Source: JASHPR01 sp963844655 (GTDB lineage Bacteria > Actinomycetota > Actinomycetes > Streptosporangiales > Streptosporangiaceae). Taken from it: a stretch of DNA of 64,000 bases. The notes under the pieces were generated by a model. That model ran no database searches, was not told the origin of the DNA, and worked only from the letters and a program-made list of their open reading frames with translations. The DNA is taken from assembly GCA_963844655.1 (NCBI GenBank), contig CAWJPA010000010.1:1-64000 (forward strand). The letters run 5' to 3'. Below, piece by piece: positions 52,120-59,310 of this stretch (the stretch's first letter is position 1; each line of letters opens with the position of its first letter). The position numbers and the translations under genes were made by a program.

Positions 52120-52689
52120 GTGTCCACCGCGAACTATGAGCAACTGCCCGCCGACCTGCCGGTCCCCGAGGACGACGGCGCCGCCGCGCACCTGCCCGGC
52201 ATGGCGCTGCCGCCGGTCACGCTGCCTGCCACCGGCGGCGGCGCGGTCGATCTGAGCCGGCTCGGCCAGCCGCGCGCGGTCGTGTACGTGTACCCGATGA
52301 CCGGGACCCCCGGGGTGCCCCTGGCCGAGGGCTGGGACCAGATCCCCGGCGCGCGCGGCTGCACGCCCGAGTCCCTCGGCTTCCGCGACAACTACCGGGA
52401 GCTGGCCGGGCTCGGCGTGGAGGTGTTCGGCCTGTCCAGCCAGGAACCGGCCGAGCAGGCCGAGGCCGCGGAACGGCTGGCGCTCCCGTTCCGGCTGCTG
52501 TCCGACTCGGGCCTGGTTCTGGCCGAGCGCCTGCGGCTGCCCACGTTCACGGCCGGCGGGGTGGTCCGCTACAAGCGGCTCACCCTGGTTGTCAGGGAGG
52601 GCCGGATCGAGCACGTCTTCTACCCGGTGTTCCCGCCGGACCGGCACGCCGGGGAGGTCGTGGCCTGGCTGCGGGAGCACCCAGGCTGA
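52120..52689 (+). CDS. Peroxiredoxin-like (AhpC/TSA superfamily) protein
   Basis: The 189-residue product has a thioredoxin fold with YPMTGTPGVPLAEGWDQIPGARGCTPESLGFRD, the region that holds the peroxidatic cysteine in this branch. The usual P-x-x-x-T-x-x-C pocket has glycine in place of Cys (PMTGTPG), and the only cysteine is in GARGCTPES. The branch's second cysteine (S-C in homologues recalled from memory) is Leu here. It may be a one-cysteine peroxidase or a regulatory relative. GTG 52120 with GGGAGA upstream is the start. Confidence 0.75.
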   Translation: MSTANYEQLPADLPVPEDDGAAAHLPGMALPPVTLPATGGGAVDLSRLGQPRAVVYVYPMTGTPGVPLAEGWDQIPGARGCTPESLGFRDNYRELAGLGVEVFGLSSQEPAEQAEAAERLALPFRLLSDSGLVLAERLRLPTFTAGGVVRYKRLTLVVREGRIEHVFYPVFPPDRHAGEVVAWLREHPG

Positions 52690-52709
52690 GACCCGGCCCG
52701 ATCGCTGGT

Positions 52710-52782
52710 TTGTCCACAGCCGCGGTAGGGAAACCCACCAGATCTTCGCGGCTTATCCACAGCAATCGAGGAGTTATCCACA
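52710..52782 (+). promoter_or_regulatory. Cluster of three DnaA-box-like sequences
   Basis: TTGTCCACA (52710-52718) and two copies of TTATCCACA (52753-52761 and 52774-52782) lie on the plus strand, 43 and 21 bases apart. TTATCCACA is the E. coli consensus and TTGTCCACA the usual actinobacterial form. The last box ends two bases before the sulfurtransferase GTG start. No dnaA, dnaN or gidA gene is near, so this is not a typical oriC. A DnaA-controlled promoter or a titration site is more plausible. Confidence 0.75.
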
Positions 52783-52784
52783 GG

Positions 52785-53738
52785 GTGAGCGCTAACCCAG
52801 CGCCGGGCGCCGTTTCTCCGCCGGATCAGGCGGGTGCCGTAACGCAGCCGCTGATCGACGTCGGGTCGCTGGCTGCGGCACTCGCCGGCGGCACGCCTCC
52901 CGCTCTGCTCGATGTCCGCTGGCGGCTCGGCGGGCCGCCGGGGATCGAGAGCTACCGCGCGGGTCATCTGCCCGGCGCGGTGTACGTGGACCTGGACAAG
53001 GACCTGGCCGCGCCGCCGGGCCCCGGGGGGCGGCATCCGCTGCCCGCGGCCGCCGATTTCGCGGCCGCCATGCGCCGGGCCGGTGTCCGCGCGGGCCGTC
53101 CGGTCGTGGTCTACGACGACGGCGACTCGACCATCGCGGCCCGCGCCTGGTGGATGCTGCGGTACTTCGGCCACGACCAGGTGCGGGTCCTCGACGGCGG
53201 GTTCCGCGGCTGGGCCGCGGCCGGCCAGCCGGTCACCACGGACGAGCCCCGCGTGGCCGCGGGCGACTTCACGGCCGTTCCCGGTCACCTTCCTGTGCTC
53301 GAGGCGGCGGGCGCCGCCGCCCTGGCCCGCTCCGGCGTGCTGCTCGACGCCAGGGCGGGGGAGCGGTACCGCGGCGAGACCGAGCCAGTCGACCCGGTGG
53401 CCGGCCACATCCCCGGGGCGCTGAGCGCGCCGACCGCCGCCAACGTGGACGCCGGCGGCCGGTTCCTCCCGCCCGCGGACCTGCGCCGCCGGTTCGCGCA
53501 GCTCGGCATCGCGGACGGGCCGGTCTCCGGCTCACCGCCCGGCCCCGCGGCCGCGGACGACACGGCCGGGAACGCGGTACCAGCGGTCGGCGCGTACTGC
53601 GGCTCAGGGGTGACCGCCGCGCACGAGGTGCTCGCGCTGACGCTCGCGGGCATCCCCGCAGCCCTCTACGTAGGCTCCTGGTCCGGCTGGACCGCCGACC
53701 CCGGCCGGCCCGTGGCCACCGGCCCCGATCCCGGCTAG
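52785..53738 (+). CDS. Thiosulfate/3-mercaptopyruvate sulfurtransferase
   Basis: The 317-residue product has two rhodanese domains. The first (LLDVRWRLGGPPGIESYRAGHLPGAVYVD) lacks the active cysteine (DDGDSTIAARAWW); the second has the active-site loop Y-CGSGVTA with the catalytic Cys followed by AHEVLALTLAG. It should move sulfur from thiosulfate or mercaptopyruvate to a thiol acceptor. The GTG at 52785 is chosen because GAGGAG lies upstream and the DnaA-box cluster occupies the longer extension. An extension to 52710 is less likely. Confidence 0.88.
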   Translation: MSANPAPGAVSPPDQAGAVTQPLIDVGSLAAALAGGTPPALLDVRWRLGGPPGIESYRAGHLPGAVYVDLDKDLAAPPGPGGRHPLPAAADFAAAMRRAGVRAGRPVVVYDDGDSTIAARAWWMLRYFGHDQVRVLDGGFRGWAAAGQPVTTDEPRVAAGDFTAVPGHLPVLEAAGAAALARSGVLLDARAGERYRGETEPVDPVAGHIPGALSAPTAANVDAGGRFLPPADLRRRFAQLGIADGPVSGSPPGPAAADDTAGNAVPAVGAYCGSGVTAAHEVLALTLAGIPAALYVGSWSGWTADPGRPVATGPDPG

Positions 53739-53925
53739 GCACCGGGTCACTGACGGCGCTGCGGAGGCCGGCCATCAGTGGCGGCCCGGGTCAGGTTCCC
53801 TGCCGGGTTTGGGCCAATACCTGCGCGGCGTAGTCCGGTCTCGCTAGCCTGACCCCTGGTGTGCCGGGAAGCCTGGTCGGCGGCGGTTTGAGCGGTTAGG
53901 TGCAGAAGGGGTGGGGGACCGGCGG

Positions 53926-55551
53926 ATGGACACTGATGCGTCAGCAACCACACGCGTGGTTACGGGGCCTGTCACTACCGATATGGCTGGGCAGGCTGCA
54001 CCGGATCAGGACACGAGGATCACTGGCTGGCGGGTTCCGCGCAGCTGGCCGTTATTGCCGGTGCTCGCCGTGCAGACGGTGCTGTCGCTCCGGCTGGTGC
54101 GAGCTGACACGGCGTTCCAGGGTGAAGCGCTGTACTTGTGGGCTGGGCACCTGCAGTGGGCGCACTGGCTGCACGGCGAAGCCATCCCGCCGTTCCCTTA
54201 CTACTTCTCTGGCGCGCCCGTCATCTACCCCCCGGTGGGGGCGCTGGCGGATAGCGTCGGGGGCCTGGCCGCGGCCAGGGCTCTGTCGCTGGTGTTCATG
54301 CTGGGGGCGACGGTGCTGCTCTGGAGCACCACCCGGCGGCGATACGGGCAGCGCAGCGCGTTCTTCGCCGCGGCGCTGTTTGCCACGCTCGGCCCGACGC
54401 TGCACCTGGGCGCGTTCGCTACGTACGACGCCCTGGCGTTGTTCCTGGTCGCGCTCGCGGCCTGGTGCGTGCTCGGGGCTGGGGAACGCGGGGAAGCGCG
54501 CGCCCGGATGATCGCGGCGGGCGCTGCGCTGGCGCTGGCCAACGCCACGTCCTATCCGACGGTCCTGTTCGACGTGCTGATCATCGCGCTCGCGGTCCTG
54601 GCCGCACTCGCGGGGCCCGGCGGCCGGGTGGCGTTGTCGCGTGTCACGATCCTGGTCACGACGGTCGTCGTCCTGCTGACCGCCGGGCTGATGCTCGGCG
54701 GCAAGGTTTACCTCAGCGGGTTCAGGCGGACGATCCTGGCGCCCGTGGCCCACACGAACTCCCCGCTGTCGGTGCTGTCCAATTCGTGGTACTGGGCCGG
54801 CCTGCTCGTTGTCCTGGCCGTGGGCGGTGTCGTTATCAGCTGCGTGCGCCGGGAAGGACGGGCTCAGTCCTGGCTCCTCGCGGTCCTGGCCCTGGCCGCG
54901 ATCCTGGGGCCGGCCGAGCAAGCGTGGCTGCACACGGCCGCGTTGCTCAACGAGCACGTAGGCCTGGGTGCCTGGTTCGCGGCCATCCCGGCGGGCTACG
55001 CGGCCGACCGGTTCATCTCGGCCGCGTTGGTCGGCCGGCAGCAGGCTTTCACCAGCGCGGCGTGCGTGGCGGCACTGATCTTCCCCGTGTACCTGGGCGT
55101 CACCCAGTCGTGGGCGTTCGCCACCAGCTGGCCCAATGCCACGAGCTTCATCGCGATCCTGCGCCCGCTGGCCAGCCACAGCAAGGGTCCCCTGCTGGTT
55201 GAGGATCCCTCCGTCGCCAAGTACTACCTGCCGTCAGGAAGCCAGTGGCGGCGATGGTCAAGCACCCGCAACATCACGCTGCCTTCCGGCGCCAGCACCG
55301 GCGGGCCTGCGGCGGCGGCGGGCATCGTCGCCGCGGGAAACGCGGCCACCTTCGCCAGTTACATCGCCAGGGGGTACTTCTCCTACGTGGCCCTGAACTT
55401 CACCGACACCACGGCCCTGGACCACGGCCTCGCGACCGAGTTGCACCGCAACCCGAACTACCACACCATCGCGGTCGTTCCTTACGGCACTGAAGTCAAG
55501 CCCGTTGGCATGGGCACCTATGTGATCTGGAAGTACGAACCGCGAAGGTGA
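53926..55551 (+). CDS. GT-C fold membrane glycosyltransferase (PMT/ArnT-like)
   Basis: The 541-residue product from ATG 53926 has about 10-12 membrane helices and a C-terminal soluble region of about 130 residues. The first external loop contains ADTAFQGEALYLWAGHL, an acidic region like the D/E catalytic loop of GT39/GT83 enzymes. These use a polyprenyl-phosphate sugar to glycosylate proteins or lipids at the outer face of the membrane. The gene is a single unit with about 190 bases upstream. The acceptor is unknown. Confidence 0.75.
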   Translation: MDTDASATTRVVTGPVTTDMAGQAAPDQDTRITGWRVPRSWPLLPVLAVQTVLSLRLVRADTAFQGEALYLWAGHLQWAHWLHGEAIPPFPYYFSGAPVIYPPVGALADSVGGLAAARALSLVFMLGATVLLWSTTRRRYGQRSAFFAAALFATLGPTLHLGAFATYDALALFLVALAAWCVLGAGERGEARARMIAAGAALALANATSYPTVLFDVLIIALAVLAALAGPGGRVALSRVTILVTTVVVLLTAGLMLGGKVYLSGFRRTILAPVAHTNSPLSVLSNSWYWAGLLVVLAVGGVVISCVRREGRAQSWLLAVLALAAILGPAEQAWLHTAALLNEHVGLGAWFAAIPAGYAADRFISAALVGRQQAFTSAACVAALIFPVYLGVTQSWAFATSWPNATSFIAILRPLASHSKGPLLVEDPSVAKYYLPSGSQWRRWSSTRNITLPSGASTGGPAAAAGIVAAGNAATFASYIARGYFSYVALNFTDTTALDHGLATELHRNPNYHTIAVVPYGTEVKPVGMGTYVIWKYEPRR

Positions 55552-55563
55552 GCGCGGCGCCGT

Positions 55564-55872
55564 TCAGCTGACGCCGAGCAGCCGCAGCGTCGCGGTAGTG
55601 ACCACGGCCGCGACCACGGCGACCAGGAACGGCGCCCGCCGGACCGCCAGCACACCGCCGACCAGCACGCCCGCGGGCCGGGCCCAGCCGGCCAGGCTGT
55701 GGCCGGTGGTGAGGGCCGAGGTGGCGACGAGCGCGCACAGCAGCACGGTCGCGGCCACCGACAGCAACCACCGCACCTGCTCAGACAGCTCGATCCGGCG
55801 GTGCAGCAGCGGCCCGCACACCCGGAAGCAGTAGGTCCCGGCGGCGAGCAGCAGGATGGCCAGCGCGGTCAT
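55564..55872 (-). CDS. azlD: Branched-chain amino acid exporter small subunit
   Basis: The 102-residue product has three to four membrane helices of the AzlD type (TALAILLLAAGTYCFRVCGPLL, VRWLLSVAATVLLCALVATSAL, GVLVGGVLAVRRAPFLVAVVAAVVTTA). AzlCD pairs export branched-chain amino acids. The ATG at 55872 overlaps the azlC stop as ATGA, so the two are translationally coupled. A longer in-frame extension would lie in the azlC coding region and is rejected. Confidence 0.88.
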   Translation of the reverse strand: MTALAILLLAAGTYCFRVCGPLLHRRIELSEQVRWLLSVAATVLLCALVATSALTTGHSLAGWARPAGVLVGGVLAVRRAPFLVAVVAAVVTTATLRLLGVS

Positions 55873-56576
55873 GCCCGGCCCGCGACCTTCGGCCGGGCTG
55901 GGGCGTCGGTGCGCGGCCGGCCCACGGCGACCAGGCCGAGCAGAGCCAGCAGCACCGGCAGGCCCGCGGGGAGCACCGGGGTGGCCACGAGCGCGATGGC
56001 CACGCCGAGCAGCGCCGCCCGCCTGGCCCGCGGCTCGCGCAGCGCGGGCAGTACCAGTGCCAGCAGCACCATCGGGGAGGCCGCGTCCAGGCCCAGCGCA
56101 TCCGGGTTGCCCACGGCCCGCCCGGCCAGCACGCCCAGCAGCGTGCCGAGGTTCCACACCACGAACAGCAGCAGCCCGCAGGCGAAGAACGCGGCGCGGC
56201 GGCGGACGGGGTCGCGCTGCGTGAGGGTGAAGGCCACGGCCTCGTCGGTCAGCAGCTGGCTACCGGCTAGCCGGGCCGGCCAGCGCAGGTCCAGCACGTC
56301 GGCGACCGCGAAACCGAACGGCAGCATCCGGGCGTTGAGCACCAGCCCGGCGACCACGGCGGCGACCGCACCGCCGCCGCCCAGCACGATGTAGAGCGCG
56401 GCGAACTGCGCGCCGCCCGCGAACACCGCAGGTGACATGGCCAGCGGCACCCAGGCGGGCTGGCCGCCGGAGACCGCGATCGCACCAAACGACACCCCGA
56501 CCACGCCGTCGGCCAGGGCCACCAGTGAGATGTCTCGTAGCAACGGGCGATCAAGTGTTCGCCAGAACGAACGCAT
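55869..56576 (-). CDS. azlC: Branched-chain amino acid exporter large subunit
   Basis: The 235-residue product is a typical AzlC permease (VALADGVVGVSFGAIAVSGGQP, FAGGAQFAALYIVL, LNARMLPFGFAVADVL, LTDEAVAFTLTQRD). It should export leucine, isoleucine and valine or analogues. It is the first gene of an azlCD unit and is divergent from the XRE-cupin regulator gene. One of two operator-like repeats (56557-56572) lies over its first codons. Confidence 0.9.
   Translation of the reverse strand: MRSFWRTLDRPLLRDISLVALADGVVGVSFGAIAVSGGQPAWVPLAMSPAVFAGGAQFAALYIVLGGGGAVAAVVAGLVLNARMLPFGFAVADVLDLRWPARLAGSQLLTDEAVAFTLTQRDPVRRRAAFFACGLLLFVVWNLGTLLGVLAGRAVGNPDALGLDAASPMVLLALVLPALREPRARRAALLGVAIALVATPVLPAGLPVLLALLGLVAVGRPRTDAPARPKVAGRA
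56557..56572. promoter_or_regulatory. Operator-like inverted repeat 1 (azlC side)
   Basis: GTTCG and CGAAC arms flank a 6-base spacer (CCAGAA). The site covers the first codons of azlC. Its twin at 56605 shares both arms and spacing exactly. The pair frames the divergent promoter region and is the likely binding target of the XRE regulator at 56645. Confidence 0.65.
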
Positions 56577-56604
56577 AACCGGTATTGTGAACAGACGCGA
56601 GCTT

Positions 56605-56620
56605 GTTCGTCAAGGCGAAC
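56605..56620. promoter_or_regulatory. Operator-like inverted repeat 2 (regulator side)
   Basis: GTTCG and CGAAC arms flank the spacer TCAAGG. Its start lies 48 bases from the first copy, close to 4.5 helical turns, and 25 bases before the regulator ATG. Binding to both sites would cover the intergenic promoter region for azlCD and the regulator. Confidence 0.65.
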
Positions 56621-56644
56621 AGTGGACCGATGGAGCGAACGCAG

Positions 56645-57211
56645 ATGACGGAGCAGATCACGCGGCCACCGCTGGACCGGATAGCGGCGTCGATCCGGAC
56701 TGAGCGGGAGCGTGCTGGGCTGTCCCTGTCCGAGCTGGCCCGCAGCGCCGGGATCGCGAAGTCCACGCTCTCCCAGCTGGAGTCAGGCGCGGGCAACCCC
56801 AGCCTGGAGACCCTCTGGGCGCTGAGCGTCGCCCTGGAGGTCCCGTTCAGCCGGCTCGTTGATCACCCGGCCCGGCGCCGGGTCACCGTGCTGCGCCGCG
56901 GCGAGGGCGTCACGGTGCCATCCGAGCGCGCTCACTACGTGTCCACCCTGCTCGCGTCCTGCCCGCCCAGCGCCCGCCGGGACATCTACCTCGTGCGCGT
57001 GGAACCGGGCCCAGCCCGCGAGTCCGACCCGCATCAGCCGGGCACCGTGGAGCACGCGGTCATCGGCACCGGGCGGGCACGCGTTGGCCCCGCCGACGAG
57101 CCGGTCGAGCTGGGGCCGGGCGACTACATCGCCTATCCGGGCGACGTGCCGCACATCCACGAGGCGCTCGAGCCAGGCACCACCGCGGTCATGGTCATCG
57201 AGTACGTCTAG
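56645..57211 (+). CDS. XRE-family regulator with C-terminal cupin domain
   Basis: The 188-residue product has an HTH (IAASIRTERERAGLSLSELARSAGIAKSTLSQLESGAGNPSLETLWAL) and a cupin barrel with metal-like motif VEPGPARESDPHQPGTVEHAVIGTG and later PHIHEAL. This family commonly controls neighbouring amino acid exporters or catabolic genes. The start chosen is ATG 56645 (MTEQITRPPLDR); longer forms would overlap the operator. Divergence from azlC and twin repeats suggest it represses azlCD until a ligand binds its cupin domain. Confidence 0.85.
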   Translation: MTEQITRPPLDRIAASIRTERERAGLSLSELARSAGIAKSTLSQLESGAGNPSLETLWALSVALEVPFSRLVDHPARRRVTVLRRGEGVTVPSERAHYVSTLLASCPPSARRDIYLVRVEPGPARESDPHQPGTVEHAVIGTGRARVGPADEPVELGPGDYIAYPGDVPHIHEALEPGTTAVMVIEYV

Positions 57212-57335
57212 GGAGCGGGTCTTGAGTTTCTCGGTCACCACATGAGCCGTCTGGCGTCCCAGTTCTGGGCGTGGGGCTATCGGCTGGCCAGCGAGGTGCG
57301 GTGTGCTGGGGTATGGCAGACGCAGCGGCGATGCC

Positions 57336-57386
57336 CATCGACCGCTCTGCCGCTACTGCTCACGCATCTCCGGACCGGGACACTAG
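57336..57386 (+). mobile_element. IS630 transposase 3'-end remnant, left copy
   Basis: A 51-base sequence ending in the TAG stop of an IS630-type transposase (CRYCSRISGPGH in frame) lies on the plus strand. The same 51 bases recur in inverted orientation at 58461-58511 with one mismatch. Only the extreme end of the transposase is present, so this is a remnant. The NHL-repeat gene on the minus strand ends inside this copy. Confidence 0.72.
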
Positions 57387-58426
57387 CCGCCCGCCGACAC
57401 CTTCCGGACCACCTGGTTGAAGGTGTCGGCGATCAAGAACCCGCCGTCGGCGGTCGCCGACACCGCGGAAGAGTTGTGCAGCTGGGCTTCGGTGGCCGGG
57501 CCATCGTCCCCGAAGCTGCCCGCCGTACCCGTCCCGGCGACGCGGGTGATCACGCCGCCCGCCGATACCTTCCGCACCAGGCTGTTACCAAAATCGGCGA
57601 CCAGGAAGCCGCCATCGGCGGTCACCGCCACGCCGGCTGGGCCGTTCAGCTGGGCGTCGGGGGCCGGACCATCGTCCCCGAAGCTGCCTGCCGTGCCCGT
57701 CCCGGCGACGCGGGTGATCACGCCGCCCGCCGACACCTTCCGCACCTTGTTGTTGAAGAAGTCGGCGACCAGGAAGCCGCCATCGGCGGTCACCGCCACC
57801 CCGGTCGGGCCGTCGAGCTGGGCGTCGGTGGCCGGGCCATCGTCCCCGGCGCTGCCCGTGGTGCCAACGGTTCCGGCGACGCGGGTGATAACGCCGGCCG
57901 CCGACACCTTGCGGACCAGGCTGTTGTTCTGGTCGGCGATCAAGAAACCCCCGTCGGCGGTCACCGCCACCCCGGCCGGGGCGTTGAGCTGGGCGTCGGT
58001 GGCCGGGCCACCGTCCCCGCCGCTACCCGCCGTGCCCGTCCCGGCGGCACGGGTGATCACGCCGCCCGCCGACACCTTCCGCACCATGTTATTGCCACTG
58101 TCGGCGACCAGGAACCCGCCATCGGCGGTCACCGCCACCCCGAACGGGGCGTTGAGCTGGGCGTCGGTGGCCGGGCCACCGTCCCCGCCGCTACCCGCCG
58201 TGCCCGTCCCGGCGGCACGGGTGATCACGCCGCCCGCCGACACCTTCCGCACCACGTTGTTCACCATGTCGCCGATCAAGAAGCCCTCGTCGGCGGTCAC
58301 CGCCACCCCAAACGGGGCGTTGAGCTGGGCTTCAGTGGCGGGACCATCGTCCCCGGCACTGCCCGCCGTGCCTACGGTTCCCGCGACACGAGTGATCACT
58401 CCCACAGCGCCCCCCTTAAGAATCAC
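57383..58426 (-). CDS. NHL-repeat (six-bladed beta-propeller) protein
   Basis: The 347-residue product consists almost entirely of six NHL-type repeats, each with GVAVTADGGFLVAD, NNxVRKVSAGGVITRVAGT and GxAGSxGDDGPATDAQL. The repeats form propeller blades that bind proteins or other ligands. No signal peptide or other domain is seen. The product starts in mid-blade and stops right at the left IS630 remnant, so it may be a fragment of a longer gene. The two other frames are also largely open because the repeats are GC-rich; they are regarded as shadows. Confidence 0.72.
   Translation of the reverse strand: MILKGGAVGVITRVAGTVGTAGSAGDDGPATEAQLNAPFGVAVTADEGFLIGDMVNNVVRKVSAGGVITRAAGTGTAGSGGDGGPATDAQLNAPFGVAVTADGGFLVADSGNNMVRKVSAGGVITRAAGTGTAGSGGDGGPATDAQLNAPAGVAVTADGGFLIADQNNSLVRKVSAAGVITRVAGTVGTTGSAGDDGPATDAQLDGPTGVAVTADGGFLVADFFNNKVRKVSAGGVITRVAGTGTAGSFGDDGPAPDAQLNGPAGVAVTADGGFLVADFGNSLVRKVSAGGVITRVAGTGTAGSFGDDGPATEAQLHNSSAVSATADGGFLIADTFNQVVRKVSAGG
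57390..58420 (-). repeat. Six tandem DNA repeats of about 165-171 bp
   Basis: Each blade of the NHL protein corresponds to a DNA repeat that is highly similar to its neighbours, including many synonymous positions. Two middle units around 58000 and 58170 are almost identical. Such homogeneity suggests recent unit duplication or gene conversion and possible copy number variation among strains. Confidence 0.8.
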
Positions 58427-58460
58427 AAGGCACGTTAGCGCCTCCAGTGTGGCACTTGAC

Positions 58461-58660
58461 CTAGTGTCCCGGCCCGGAGATGCGTGAGCAGTAGCGGCAG
58501 AGCGGTCGATGATCTGGTCGGCGGTCTTGGTCCATTTGAAGGGGGCGCCTTCGTTCCCAGAACTTGATCCAGTCTTCGAGCGCGGCGGTGAGCTTGTCCA
58601 GGGAGAAGTGCAGCACGAAGCGGGGGTGGGCCGGCAGCCAGCGCCGCACCACCAAACTCA
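58461..58660 (-). mobile_element. IS630 transposase remnant, right copy
   Basis: The minus strand encodes pieces of an IS630 transposase end: RFVLHF, then DKLTAALEDWIKFW, then, in a shifted frame, APFKWTKTADQIIDR, and again shifted CRYCSRISGPGH with the stop at the NHL side. At least two frameshifts and a deletion between RFVLHF and DKLTAAL leave it inactive. Its last 51 bases are the inverted copy of 57336-57386. Confidence 0.72.
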
Positions 58661-58671
58661 GGACCAGCTCA

Positions 58672-59172
58672 CTAGCTCGGCTTGGTCAGGAACGCCACGT
58701 CGGTCTCCAGCTTCCCCGGATCAGGCTCGGCCGACGGGTCGGTGAGGTAGTGCTCGACCCGCCCGCGCCAGGCGTCGCCGCGGTCGGTTTCCCAGCTGTC
58801 CAGCTCGATGCCCTGCTGTTGCGCCCAGGCCAGCAGAGCGGCGTTGCTCGCCATGAGGCCGTCGTAAGGCCCGATGTGCCTGAGCACCGCCCACTGGCCC
58901 GCGGGCAGCACGCCCGGGCGGATACGTCCGCTCCCCGTCACCACCGACGCGACCGGCACCCCGAGCTCGATCTCGAGCCCGTTCTCCATGTCGATCACGA
59001 GATAGCGGATGAACGGCGGCCCGTCCGGGGCGATGCCGTGCTCCTGCAGCGATCCGAACAGTTCCGGGAACCCGGCATCCACGGCCTCGGCCAGGCTGGT
59101 CACGGCGACCAGCGTGCGGATTCCGGCGTAGTGCTGTTCGGCGCGCTCCTGAATCTGTGGTTCAGAGTTCAT
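58672..59172 (-). CDS. GyrI-like (AraC effector-binding) domain protein
   Basis: The 166-residue product from ATG 59172 (MNSEPQIQERAEQHYAGIRT) has GAAGG upstream. It is a stand-alone GyrI-like/SHV domain: PFIRYLVIDMENGLEIELGVPV, LPAGQWAVLRHIGPYDGLMASNAALLAWAQQQGIEL, and a C-terminal VEHYLTDPSAEPD. Such proteins bind small hydrophobic ligands, often drugs, and sometimes act as hydrolases. No DNA-binding domain is attached. Confidence 0.83.
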   Translation of the reverse strand: MNSEPQIQERAEQHYAGIRTLVAVTSLAEAVDAGFPELFGSLQEHGIAPDGPPFIRYLVIDMENGLEIELGVPVASVVTGSGRIRPGVLPAGQWAVLRHIGPYDGLMASNAALLAWAQQQGIELDSWETDRGDAWRGRVEHYLTDPSAEPDPGKLETDVAFLTKPS

Positions 59173-59310
59173 GCTGGTTGCCTTCGCTCCCTCGGTCTCG
59201 GCTGAGATTCTCATGCCGCGTACGTAGGACACCTCGTAGCCGTCAGACTCATCGCTGGCCAGGCCATATCTCCGATCCGTGGCCCGTCCGGGCCGCTGGA
59301 GTCGATGAGG

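Noticed and set aside
52710..52782. Chromosome origin (oriC)
   Set aside because: Only three boxes, no AT-rich unwinding region and no dnaA/dnaN/rnpA neighbours. Kept instead as a DnaA-box cluster.
57242..58438. Long plus-strand open frames (about 356-398 codons) antisense to the NHL gene
   Set aside because: They follow the GC-rich repeats in all frames, give repetitive low-complexity products without known domains, and one crosses the IS630 remnant. The minus frame has true NHL motifs.
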